A stretch of DNA of 64,000 bases from Acidobacteriota bacterium (GTDB lineage: Bacteria; Acidobacteriota; Terriglobia; Acidiferrales; UBA7541): the NCBI GenBank assembly GCA_021324935.1, contig JAJPIE010000059.1, forward strand, positions 18,095-82,094, read 5' to 3'. A program made the translations under genes and the position numbers. Positions 34,981 to 42,115 of this stretch are shown in pieces (the stretch's first letter is position 1; each line of letters starts with the position of its first letter). The notes under the pieces are model-generated. The model ran no database searches. It was not told the DNA's origin and saw nothing but the letters and a program-made list of their open reading frames with translations.

Positions 34981-35949
34981 TCAATCTTTGGAAATTTGGC
35001 TGGAATTTGTGTCCAGCGGCACGGTCTGCATCGGGTACCCCAGATCGCGCCAGGCAGCGAGGCCGCCTTCCAGAGGCCGGATGCGTTTCACTCCTTTGTT
35101 TCTGAGAAGCAGCGCCACACGGGCGCTGGAAGCTTCATTGGGTCAGGTACAGTAGAGAATTACCTCGCGATCCCGGGGGAGGGACTCCTCCTTATTTGCG
35201 AGCTCGCTGGCGTCCATGTGAAATGCGCCGGGAATGATTTCCGGGTCGGCTTCGAAGTCGAGGGAGTGGCGGAGGTCGACGATAGTAACAGGTTCGCCGG
35301 TGTCGAGCATTTGCTTCAGCTCTTCGGGGCTGATGCGCGCGATCCGGAGTTCGCGAAGAAATCTTTGGCGGCCGATGAATTTGTAGGCGACGTAAAGCGC
35401 GAAGAGGAAGCTAACGACCCCCAACATGCTGATGCCCAATTGCTGGATCTTGGCAGCCATGATTTCAATCTGGCCGCTGAAGAGATACCCAAGCGCCAGG
35501 TAAGAACCTGCCCAAAGAAATGCGCCGAGGAAGTCATAGCCCAGGAACCTGCGGAAATTCATCTGAAAGATTCCGGCCAAGGGTGTGGAGACCGCGCCCA
35601 AGCCAGGGAAGAACTTCGCCAGGATGAGAGACTTCGCGCCCTGCTTCTCAAAAATGCCTTCGGTGCGGCGGACGCAGGAATCCGGCTCCAGAGAGACCTT
35701 GCAGAGCCATTGAACGATCTTGATACCGTTTCGGCGGCCCAGCTCGTACCACATGGTGTCCGCGCAAAGGCAAGCAGCGACGGATACCAGCAGAGAGAAG
35801 CCGAAGTTGAGGCGGTTCATGCCGCCAAGCGCGCCAGCGGCCAAAAGCACAGGCATCGAAGGCAAAGGCAAGCCGGCCTGCTCCAGGAAGACCCAGATCA
35901 GCAGGACGGCATAGCCGTGGTGCACCAGGAATTCGAGCGTGGAGCGCAT
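34981..35949 (-). CDS. DedA-rhodanese fusion with in-frame TGA (candidate selenoprotein)
   Basis: Minus strand from ATG 35949. The first 268 codons give a DedA/SNARE-associated membrane domain ([35 protein letters not shown]; spans to about residue 195) and most of a rhodanese domain ([17 protein letters not shown], then VILYCT). Codon 269 is TGA (35145-35143), but the frame continues 54 codons to TGA 34983: [20 protein letters not shown], then [16 protein letters not shown], the normal rhodanese ending. From memory, relatives have Cys here (CxCPNE loop), so the codon would be Sec in C-T-U-P-N-E. If TGA is a true stop, the gene ends at 35143 with a broken rhodanese domain. A nonsense mutation or base error is the alternative. 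Confidence 0.7.
35106..35136 (-). promoter_or_regulatory. Candidate bacterial SECIS hairpin downstream of TGA
   Basis: Starting 6 nt after the TGA, minus strand: GAAGC, bulge TTCC, AGCGCC, loop CGTGT, GGCGCT, GCTTC. That is an 11-bp stem split by a U-containing bulge on the 5' side, with a 5-nt apical loop having G in second place. The distance from TGA to apical loop is 21 nt, within the range I know for bacterial SECIS elements. GC-rich coding DNA makes hairpins by chance, so this is suggestive only. Confidence 0.5.
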
Positions 35950-35994
35950 CCGAAAAACGCCACCCCCTGGACGGCTTCGTGAAGCCGGCTATTT

Positions 35995-36594
35995 TTAAAG
36001 AAAGGACGCAGGCCTGCCCCAGTGGCCGCCCATGACGAACGATTCGAGGGACTTCCGCTCGCGTGGGGCAACTTCGCGCTCACGCAACGGATCCGGCAAG
36101 GATGAAGCGTCGCCAGGGTACCCTATCACAAAAGCGGCGATAGGTTCCCATCCGCTGGGAACCTCGAACAGTTCGATGACCTTGCGGGGATCAAACCCAG
36201 CCATTTGATGCACGAAGAGGCCTCGGGAGGTAGCTTCGAGAGAAAGATTGGCGATGGCGGCACCGGTGTCATAAAAGGCGTTGCGGTTGGGTTTGCCGGT
36301 GCGGGCGAAGTTGAGTTCGGAAACGGCAATGGCCAGGACCGGAGCGTGCCTGGCCCAGGTCTGGTTGAACTCCACTAACGTACTTAACATGCGGGCATGA
36401 GCTTCGTGATCTTCGCGGGTGGCGACCAGGAAGGCCCAAGGCTGCTCATTGTTGCTGGAGGGCGCCCACCGGGCGGCTTCGAACAAGCTGCGAAGGACAT
36501 CTGCGGGAACGGGTTTTTCGGAGAAGGCGCGAGGGCTCCAGCGCTTTTGGATGTGTTCGTGAATCGTGTGTACGGCAGGTGCAGGCTTATCCAT
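35995..36594 (-). CDS. Nitroreductase-family protein
   Basis: 199 residues from ATG 36594, preceded by GAGGAATCC; an upstream open frame to 36654 is ignored. FMN-binding pattern: residues about 14-25 RWSPRAFSEKPV, then AARWAPSSNNEQPWAFLVAT, the middle NAFYDTGAAIANLSLEATSRGLFVHQM, and the C-terminal GYPGD block. The family reduces nitro groups, quinones or other electrophiles with NAD(P)H. It lies 45 bp upstream of the DedA-rhodanese gene, which is followed by wrbA, forming a likely redox operon. Confidence 0.9.
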   Translation of the reverse strand: MDKPAPAVHTIHEHIQKRWSPRAFSEKPVPADVLRSLFEAARWAPSSNNEQPWAFLVATREDHEAHARMLSTLVEFNQTWARHAPVLAIAVSELNFARTGKPNRNAFYDTGAAIANLSLEATSRGLFVHQMAGFDPRKVIELFEVPSGWEPIAAFVIGYPGDASSLPDPLREREVAPRERKSLESFVMGGHWGRPASFL

Positions 36595-36667
36595 AGGATT
36601 CCTCATTTCGTGACAGCTCGTGGCTTTCGTTATTAGGAAGTCGAACTCATTCACCGCTGTATTTTTA

Positions 36668-36722
36668 CCGGGCTGAAGTCCCGGCGCCCGCAGGCTAGGC
36701 CGCCTGTAGGTGGCCGCTACAG
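36668..36722. repeat. Intergenic palindromes, CTGAAG-loop type
   Basis: CCGGG-CTGAAGT-CCCGG (36668-36684) and CAGGC-TAGGCC-GCCTG (36691-36706) followed by GGCCGCTACAG. They lie in the 188-bp gap between the yceI and nitroreductase genes and match the loop and tail wording of the copies at 18.1 and 34.2 kb. Confidence 0.5.
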
Positions 36723-36782
36723 ATCCGCGCGATTGGACTGGCGAGCGGGCTGCAGGTTGCGCCCGGCCAACCGCAGCGGAGA

Positions 36783-37394
36783 TTATTTCGCTGGAGGAAC
36801 GATCATTTCGACGTCGAGAGTGATGTTGACTTCATTGCCGACAATGGCGCCGCCGTCATCCATGGTCTTATTCCACGTGATGCCGAAATCCTGGCGGTTG
36901 ATTTTTGTGCTGGCCGAGGCCGCGGTGCGGGTGAATCCCCAGGGATCCTTGATGGGAGGTTTGGGGGAGGTGGCGTTCAATACGACCGACTTGGTAACGC
37001 CATGGATGGTGAGATCCCCGGTGATTCTCAGGCTTCCGTCGGGAAATTTCTCGACCTTAGTCGATCGAAAGGTGATGGTGGGGTATTTGGCAACGTCCAA
37101 AAAATTGGGACTCTTGAGATCCTTGTCGCGATCGGGTTCGTTGGTGTTGACGGTGGCGGCGTCGATGGTGACGTTGACGCTGGACTTACTGATATCCGTG
37201 TCGTTGAGCAGGATGGATCCGGTGAGGCCGTGGAATTCACCGTGGACTTTGGAAATTAGCAGGTGTGTGACGGTGAAGTTTGCGCTGGAATGCCGGGGAT
37301 CGATCTGATAGGTGGTGGCGCCGGCGGTTGCCGGAAGGCCAGAGACCACAGCGAGTGCCGCAAGCAGAGCAAACTTCGTAGACAGCGCTTTCAT
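36783..37394 (-). CDS. yceI: YceI-family periplasmic protein
   Basis: 203 residues from ATG 37394, preceded by a GGAGG-like site. A signal peptide (FALLAALAVVSGLPATAGA) is followed by the YceI lipocalin-like barrel: YQIDPRHSSANFTVTHLLIS, then FLDVAKYPTITFRSTKVEKF, ITGDLTIHGVTKSVVLNAT and a C-terminal LDVEMIV strand. YceI proteins bind polyisoprenoids such as quinone tails in the periplasm and are often induced by stress. It lies 59 bp downstream of marR and is probably under its control. Confidence 0.93.
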   Translation of the reverse strand: MKALSTKFALLAALAVVSGLPATAGATTYQIDPRHSSANFTVTHLLISKVHGEFHGLTGSILLNDTDISKSSVNVTIDAATVNTNEPDRDKDLKSPNFLDVAKYPTITFRSTKVEKFPDGSLRITGDLTIHGVTKSVVLNATSPKPPIKDPWGFTRTAASASTKINRQDFGITWNKTMDDGGAIVGNEVNITLDVEMIVPPAK

Positions 37395-37453
37395 TTTACT
37401 TCCTCCCTATTCTTTTGCTTGGAAGATGGACTGCGTTTGGATGCGCCGGAACC

Positions 37454-37918
37454 TCACTCGGGTTCGTGGGCCAGCACTTCCGAAATGAGCTCCAGCAGCG
37501 TCTTCTGGCGCGCGGCGCTCATGTGCGCAAATTGCCGTTTGTGGAGCTCGCGCACAGGAGCGTCCATCTTCTTCAGGAGTTTCAGACCTTCTTCGGTAAT
37601 GCGCGCCTTGACGACGCGGCGATCTTCGGTCTGGCGCTCGCGGGAGATCCATTGGCGGGACTCCATGCGATCGAGCATGCGCGTCATGTCCGGATCGCGG
37701 GAAATCATTCGTTCGCTGATGCCGCTGCAGGGCAGGCCTTCGGGACCCGCCCCGCGAAGGATGCGAAGCACGTTGTATTGAGCGCCAGTGAGACCGCTGG
37801 TTTTCAAGAGTTGCTCGGCCTGGGCGGCAAGCGCGTCGGCGGATTTGAGGATGGCGACGAAGACCTGATCCTCGATGCCGGCGGCGCCGGGGCAAGCCGC
37901 TTTGTTTCGCGAATTCAT
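37454..37918 (-). CDS. MarR-family transcriptional regulator
   Basis: 154 residues from ATG 37918. An in-frame GTG at 37939 is rejected because it falls inside the promoter described next. Winged-helix MarR domain: SGLTGAQYNVLRILRGAG, recognition region GISERMISRDPDMTRMLDRME, and wing DRRVVKARITEEGLKLLKKM. Two cysteines (residue 9 and in LPCSG) could be redox-sensing, which is inference. Its neighbours, YceI, nitroreductase, DedA-rhodanese and WrbA, point to control of a quinone or electrophile stress response. Confidence 0.9.
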   Translation of the reverse strand: MNSRNKAACPGAAGIEDQVFVAILKSADALAAQAEQLLKTSGLTGAQYNVLRILRGAGPEGLPCSGISERMISRDPDMTRMLDRMESRQWISRERQTEDRRVVKARITEEGLKLLKKMDAPVRELHKRQFAHMSAARQKTLLELISEVLAHEPE

Positions 37919-37924
37919 GGTCTC

Positions 37925-37953
37925 ATGATAGTCGTGCACACAACTATTGTCAA
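37925..37953 (-). promoter_or_regulatory. marR promoter with palindromic operator in spacer
   Basis: Minus strand: -35 TTGACA (37953-37948), 17-bp spacer, -10 TATCAT (37930-37925). The expected transcription start is at or next to the A of ATG 37918, six bases on, so the mRNA would be leaderless. An inverted repeat ATAGT-N10-ACTAT (37947-37928) spans the spacer, an apt place for autorepression by MarR. Confidence 0.65.
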
Positions 37954-38150
37954 GAGGAAAATAAGGGCGGGGGCAAGAGGCCGGCAGCCCTGGTCACCAG
38001 CTACCAGCAAGAGCGGCCTGGGAGCGAGCCCGGAAGTTGAGACGCGCCCCAGGCGCTCAGGGTGGTCAGCGGACGCGGACACATGCTGAAGGCCGTGCGA
38101 CTGGAACCCGGGCCCTACATCCCCGGTCAGGAAGAGCGGCCAACTTGCCG

Positions 38151-38906
38151 TCAGGGCTTGGCGACAGGGCGGAGGTGGACTTCACTGATGAAGCTCTGCG
38201 CGCCCTGGGTGAGGACCATGGCGACGGCGTGGGCGACGTCCTCGGCGGAGAGGACTTTGCTGGCATCTTTGGGGCCGCGGCCCATGAAGTCCGTGGCGAC
38301 GCTGCCGGGGCAGATGACGCTGACGCGGATGCCGTGGGCGCGAAGATCTTCCGCCATGCAGCCGGAAAGTCCCTGCAGCGCCCACTTCGAAGCGCAATAA
38401 ATGCTGCCACCGGCGAAGGTATTTTTGCCTGCCAGGGAGCTGATGTTGACGATGTCGCCCGAACGGCGCTGAATCATTCCCGGAATGACGGCGCGGGAAA
38501 CGAAAAAGACGCTTTTGAGATTGGTGTTCATGATGTGGTCCCACTCAGCCTCGGATTTTTCGTGGACGGGTCCGAAACCGCCGCGGCCGGTGCCGGCATT
38601 GTTGACTAGGACGGAGATAGGGCCGAGTTGTTTCTCGGCGGCCTGCACGAGGGACAGCACGTCGCCTTCGCAGGTAACGTCGGCGCGGAGGGCGAGGATG
38701 CGTGCGCCCGTGGATTCGAGTTCCTTGGCGGTGATGGTGAGTTTTTCCTCATCGCGGCCACACAGGCCGATAGGGGCGCCGAGCGCAGCGAGGCGGAATG
38801 CGATGGCCCTGCCGATGCCACGGCTGCCGCCGGTGATCAGAGCTACCCGGCCCGCCAGAGGAAGTGCCACGGAGGAGAAGCTATTTGCATTGTTTATGGC
38901 GGTCAT
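38151..38906 (-). CDS. Short-chain dehydrogenase/reductase (SDR)
   Basis: 251 residues from ATG 38906, preceded by GGGGAGGAAG. Classical SDR: nucleotide loop TGGSRGIGRAIAFRLA (about 25-40), LRADVTC, LVNNAGTG, catalytic SSLAG and YCASK (Tyr and Lys), and ICPGSVATDF. The loop GGSRGIG with an Arg favours NADP(H). The substrate is unknown; 3-oxoacyl-ACP reductase-like enzymes look alike. It is 232 bp upstream of marR in the same direction and divergent from the TPR gene. Confidence 0.9.
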   Translation of the reverse strand: MTAINNANSFSSVALPLAGRVALITGGSRGIGRAIAFRLAALGAPIGLCGRDEEKLTITAKELESTGARILALRADVTCEGDVLSLVQAAEKQLGPISVLVNNAGTGRGGFGPVHEKSEAEWDHIMNTNLKSVFFVSRAVIPGMIQRRSGDIVNISSLAGKNTFAGGSIYCASKWALQGLSGCMAEDLRAHGIRVSVICPGSVATDFMGRGPKDASKVLSAEDVAHAVAMVLTQGAQSFISEVHLRPVAKP

Positions 38907-39069
38907 TTGATTTCTTCCTCCCCAAAGCCACTCTTTTTATGCGAGACTCATCGTATCTCGTTAGGATGCCGCCCCAAAGTGAATGCCTCGGAGGTGCACC
39001 GGGGTGCCACGAAATTTTCACGGGGAGCCCAACGCTCGGCAAGCGAAAAAGCACGGGACAGGTATCGGC

Positions 39070-39099
39070 TTGCGATTGGGCATCGGGTGCACCTATAAT
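39070..39099 (+). promoter_or_regulatory. Sigma-70-type promoter of exported TPR-like gene
   Basis: TTGCGA (39070-39075), 18-bp spacer, perfect TATAAT (39094-39099). The start site near 39106 would give a leader of about 107 nt before ATG 39213. The rest of the 38907-39212 divergent region shows nothing else I can support. Confidence 0.55.
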
Positions 39100-39212
39100 T
39101 CCAACGTTTCCTAAAGAGCACTTTCGGTTCGCAGGTGTGGAAGAAGTTCCGTCCGTGGCATTGCTGCAGGCGGCGTATGCAATTTTACCTTCATGGTTGG
39201 AGCGAGGAGACA

Positions 39213-40538
39213 ATGAAAGCAATTCGTTGGATGGCAAGCCTTTTGCTTCTTGCAGCGCTTGGCTTGAGCAGCACGCCTAATGCTACGGCCCAGGCGGCGG
39301 CCGGAGGCTCGCAGCAGAAATATACGATGGCGGAGTACAACTCCTACCAGGCGGCCGCCGCCGAGAAGAATCCCGCCGCGCAGATCAAGCTGCTGGATGA
39401 TTTCGTCGCCAAATATCCGAATTCGGCGCTGTTGAATTACATCTACCCGCTCTATTACAAGAATTACTTCGCGCAAAAGAATTACCCGAAAACCATCGAG
39501 TATTGCGACAAGATGATCGCGATGGGCGATAAGGTGAGTCCGCCGGATCTCTACGACGCCTACTATGCGCGTGCCTTCGCATTTAACGCGATTCAGAATC
39601 CCGACGCCGAGACCGCCAAGGCAGCGCGTGCGGCAGCCCTGGACGGATTGAAAGTGCTCGACAAATTGCCGAAGCCGGATGGAGTTTCCGAGGAAGTGTT
39701 CAACAAGGAGAAGCAGCAGTCGATTGTGCTCTTCAACGGCACCGCGGCCAACGCGGGAATGGCAGCCAAGGATTATGCGGGAGCCGCCGATTCTTACCTC
39801 GCGGTGCTGTCAGTTTCGCCGGATGACCTGATTTCGAATTACAAGCTCGGGCAAGCGTACATGGCGATGTCCCCGGCGCAGCCGCTGGATGCAATGTGGT
39901 TTTACGCGCGCGCGGCGACATCAAAGAATGCCAACGAGCAGCAGTCCAAATCCATCAAGAGCTATCTAAGGAAGCTGATGGCCAATTATCAGGGCGGAAC
40001 GGTTTGCGACCCGCTGACGGATGCGGAGATGAACGAGCTGCTGCAACTCGCGCCGAACTCCGTGAAGCGCCCGGCGAGCTACAAGCTGGTGAGCGCGGCG
40101 GACCTGGATGCTGCCCGCAAGGACATGACTATCGCTTCCGTGGTGACGGACCTGAAGGCCGGCGGGGACAAGGCGAAGCTGACCTGGACCGCGGCCTGCG
40201 GCCTGGAGTTCCCGGATGTGCCGGGCAAGCTGATTGACATCACCCCCGGAACCGACACGGTGGAGTTGAAGACCGCGTTTGTGACCAGCGACGCGGAATT
40301 TCAGGCAGCGACGACCCCGGACATGGACGTGATCATCAAGATGGCGGACCAGCCGGCGGCGGCAAAGCTGGAGAAGGGGAACCCGGTGCGGTTCACGGGC
40401 ACTCTGGAGACCTACGATCCCGATCCGGCGTTCATGCTGCACTGGGACAAGGCCAAGGTGAACGAGGAAGATTTGCCAAAGGAAACGCCGAAGAAGCCGG
40501 TCCACAAGCCAGCGCCGAAGAAGCCTGGAATGCACTAA
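39213..40538 (+). CDS. Exported TPR-like protein, unknown function
   Basis: 441 residues from ATG 39213, preceded by GGAGCGAGGAG; the open frame upstream is ignored. A signal peptide (WMASLLLLAALGLSSTPNA) is followed by an Ala-rich helical region (about 35-250) with TPR-like units, such as YPKTIEYCDKMIAMGDKV and YAGAADSYLAVLSVSPDDLI followed by NYKLGQAYMAM. A C-terminal domain contains FPDVPGKLIDITPG, and the tail is Lys/Pro-rich. Probably a periplasmic protein of a type common in Acidobacteria. No enzymatic motif. It ends at a strong terminator. Confidence 0.75.
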   Translation: MKAIRWMASLLLLAALGLSSTPNATAQAAAGGSQQKYTMAEYNSYQAAAAEKNPAAQIKLLDDFVAKYPNSALLNYIYPLYYKNYFAQKNYPKTIEYCDKMIAMGDKVSPPDLYDAYYARAFAFNAIQNPDAETAKAARAAALDGLKVLDKLPKPDGVSEEVFNKEKQQSIVLFNGTAANAGMAAKDYAGAADSYLAVLSVSPDDLISNYKLGQAYMAMSPAQPLDAMWFYARAATSKNANEQQSKSIKSYLRKLMANYQGGTVCDPLTDAEMNELLQLAPNSVKRPASYKLVSAADLDAARKDMTIASVVTDLKAGGDKAKLTWTAACGLEFPDVPGKLIDITPGTDTVELKTAFVTSDAEFQAATTPDMDVIIKMADQPAAAKLEKGNPVRFTGTLETYDPDPAFMLHWDKAKVNEEDLPKETPKKPVHKPAPKKPGMH

Positions 40539-40562
40539 TTTTCAGCATAGCGATACTGGGAG

Positions 40563-40598
40563 AGGCCCCGGACTTTGGTGCGGGGCCTTTTCGTTTTT
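40563..40598 (+). terminator. Intrinsic terminator after TPR-like gene
   Basis: Perfect 8-bp stem AGGCCCCG / CGGGGCCT with 10-nt loop, followed by TTTCGTTTTT, 25 bp after the stop at 40538. Confidence 0.9.
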
Positions 40599-40640
40599 GG
40601 GAGAGGATCGGCGAACGGCGCGCGAGCGCGTTCGGGGAAG

Positions 40641-40666
40641 GGCCGACGTGAAGATCGGCCATTACA
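40641..40666. repeat. Copy of the GGCCGA palindromic repeat
   Basis: GGCCGA-CGTGAAGA-TCGGCC followed by ATTACA. Nearly the same as 34233-34260, which has GGCCGA-TCTAAAGT-TCGGCC followed by ACTACA. It lies between the TPR gene terminator and the fis-like gene. Confidence 0.5.
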
Positions 40667-40778
40667 CGGGATCGGGTGTGGCCCGTTTCACAAGCACATC
40701 CGGGGCGCACACGGTGCGCATCGGAAAGCCGGCCAATGATGAAAGGGACCCAGGCTGAAGACTGGGCTACTCCGGCGC

Positions 40779-41000
40779 TCAGCGGGATTTGCGGCGGCGA
40801 TGGTCGAGTTTGTATTCGGTAATTTTGCGGCTGAGGGTGTTGCGATGGATGCCGAGTTGTTCGGCGGCGCGGCACTGATTGCCGTTGGTGCGCTCCAAAA
40901 CGTGCTTGATGAAACGCTTTTCGAATTCGCCGACGGCCTCATCAAAGAGAATCCCGCGATCTACCATTTGTCCGACAAGCCCTTCCAATTGATCTCTCAC
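40779..41000 (-). CDS. Fis-type DNA-binding protein
   Basis: 73 residues from GTG 41000, which has GGAGAG 9 nt upstream; the open frame to 41237 overlaps purC and is ignored. It holds a helical start (LEGLVGQMVDRGILFDEAV) and a Fis/NtrC-type helix-turn-helix: FEKRFIKHVLERTNGNQCRA followed by AEQLGIHRNTLSRKI, ending in a basic tail. True Fis is about 98 residues, so this is a shorter relative, effectively an NtrC-like C-terminal domain on its own. It lies 42 bp after purC. Targets are unknown. Confidence 0.82.
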   Translation of the reverse strand: MRDQLEGLVGQMVDRGILFDEAVGEFEKRFIKHVLERTNGNQCRAAEQLGIHRNTLSRKITEYKLDHRRRKSR

Positions 41001-41041
41001 GTACGCACTCTCCGCTGCAGGAAATTTTTTTGAGGGCCGGC

Positions 41042-41944
41042 TTACGAGTCCAGATCGCGCCCGACCAGGATGCGATAGGCTTCCCGGTACTTGGCGCGAG
41101 TGGCGGCAACCACATCGGGGGGCAGGTCGGGACCCGGAGGCGTTTTGGGCCAGTGGATCCGTTCGAGGTAGTCGCGCACAAACTGCTTGTCGAAGGAAGG
41201 CTGGGGGCCTCCGGGATGATACTGGGCGGCTGGCCAAAAGCGGGAAGAATCGGGGGTGAGGGCTTCATCAATCCAGATTAATTCGCCGTTGAGCAATCCA
41301 AATTCGAATTTGGTATCCGCGAGCAGGATGCCGCGTGGTTCGGCGTAAGCGGCGGCACGGCGGTAGATTTCGAGCGTGGTGGCGCGAACCATGTGGGCGA
41401 GGCCGGCGCCGATCCTTTCGGCGGCGCGTTCAAAGGGAATATTTTCGTCGTGGCCGGTGGCGGCCTTGGTCGCCGGCGTGAAGAGGACTTCGGGGAGTTT
41501 GTCGGACTCGCGCAAGCCGGGAGGAAGGGGAATGCCGCAGATTTTTCCCGTGGCTTTGTATTCCTTCCAGCCGGAGCCGGAGATGTAGCCGCGGGCGACG
41601 CATTCGATGGGAAGAGGCTGCGTCTTCTTGACGACCATGGAGCGGCCGGAGAGTTCATCCTTGTACTGATCGAAAGGCGGGGGGAATTCAGTGGAGCTGA
41701 TGACGTGATTGGGGATGACGTCCTTCAGCAGATTGAACCAAAACAGAGAGATTTGCGTGAGGACGCGGCCCTTGTCGGGGATCGGCGTGGGCATGACCAC
41801 GTCGAACGCGGAAAGGCGATCGGTAGCGACAATGAGGAGGCGGTCGCCGAGATCATAGATGTCGCGAACCTTGCCGCGCGCAATGGGGGCGATGCCGGCG
41901 AAATTGGTTTCGCGGATGACTTTCGTTGCGGGACTTGCACTCAC
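41042..41944 (-). CDS. purC: SAICAR synthase
   Basis: 300 residues from GTG 41944. Family blocks: [57 protein letters not shown], and LADTKFEFG with the [11 protein letters not shown] motif. It joins aspartate to CAIR in de novo purine synthesis, using ATP. The length of about 300 matches the yeast-like long form rather than the short E. coli form of about 240. It is followed by the fis-like gene. It lies downstream of smc but is separated by a likely terminator. Confidence 0.93.
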   Translation of the reverse strand: MSASPATKVIRETNFAGIAPIARGKVRDIYDLGDRLLIVATDRLSAFDVVMPTPIPDKGRVLTQISLFWFNLLKDVIPNHVISSTEFPPPFDQYKDELSGRSMVVKKTQPLPIECVARGYISGSGWKEYKATGKICGIPLPPGLRESDKLPEVLFTPATKAATGHDENIPFERAAERIGAGLAHMVRATTLEIYRRAAAYAEPRGILLADTKFEFGLLNGELIWIDEALTPDSSRFWPAAQYHPGGPQPSFDKQFVRDYLERIHWPKTPPGPDLPPDVVAATRAKYREAYRILVGRDLDS

Positions 41945-42067
41945 GAGGACTTTGCCCCTGACAAAGTGTTCTGCATTCTATCCCACCGAACGAGGATGTC
42001 AATGTGACGCGCATACTTTTTGGAAAGAAAATCGTTTGACAAATCATTCTGGTTTTAAGGAGGGGAA

Positions 42068-42095
42068 AGAAAAAGGACGGAGTGAACACCGCCCC
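42068..42095 (-). terminator. Probable terminator after smc
   Basis: Minus strand: GGGCGG (42094-42089), loop TGTTCACT, CCGTCC (42080-42075) with one G-U pair, followed by TTTTTC. It lies 20 bp after the smc stop. Confidence 0.6.
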
Positions 42096-42115
42096 AAGAG
42101 CGCAAGGAAGAGCGT

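Noticed and set aside
35972..35987. CGGCTTC-GT-GAAGCCG hairpin between nitroreductase and DedA genes as a terminator
   Set aside because: No T-run follows on the minus strand, and the neighbouring genes appear to be one operon.
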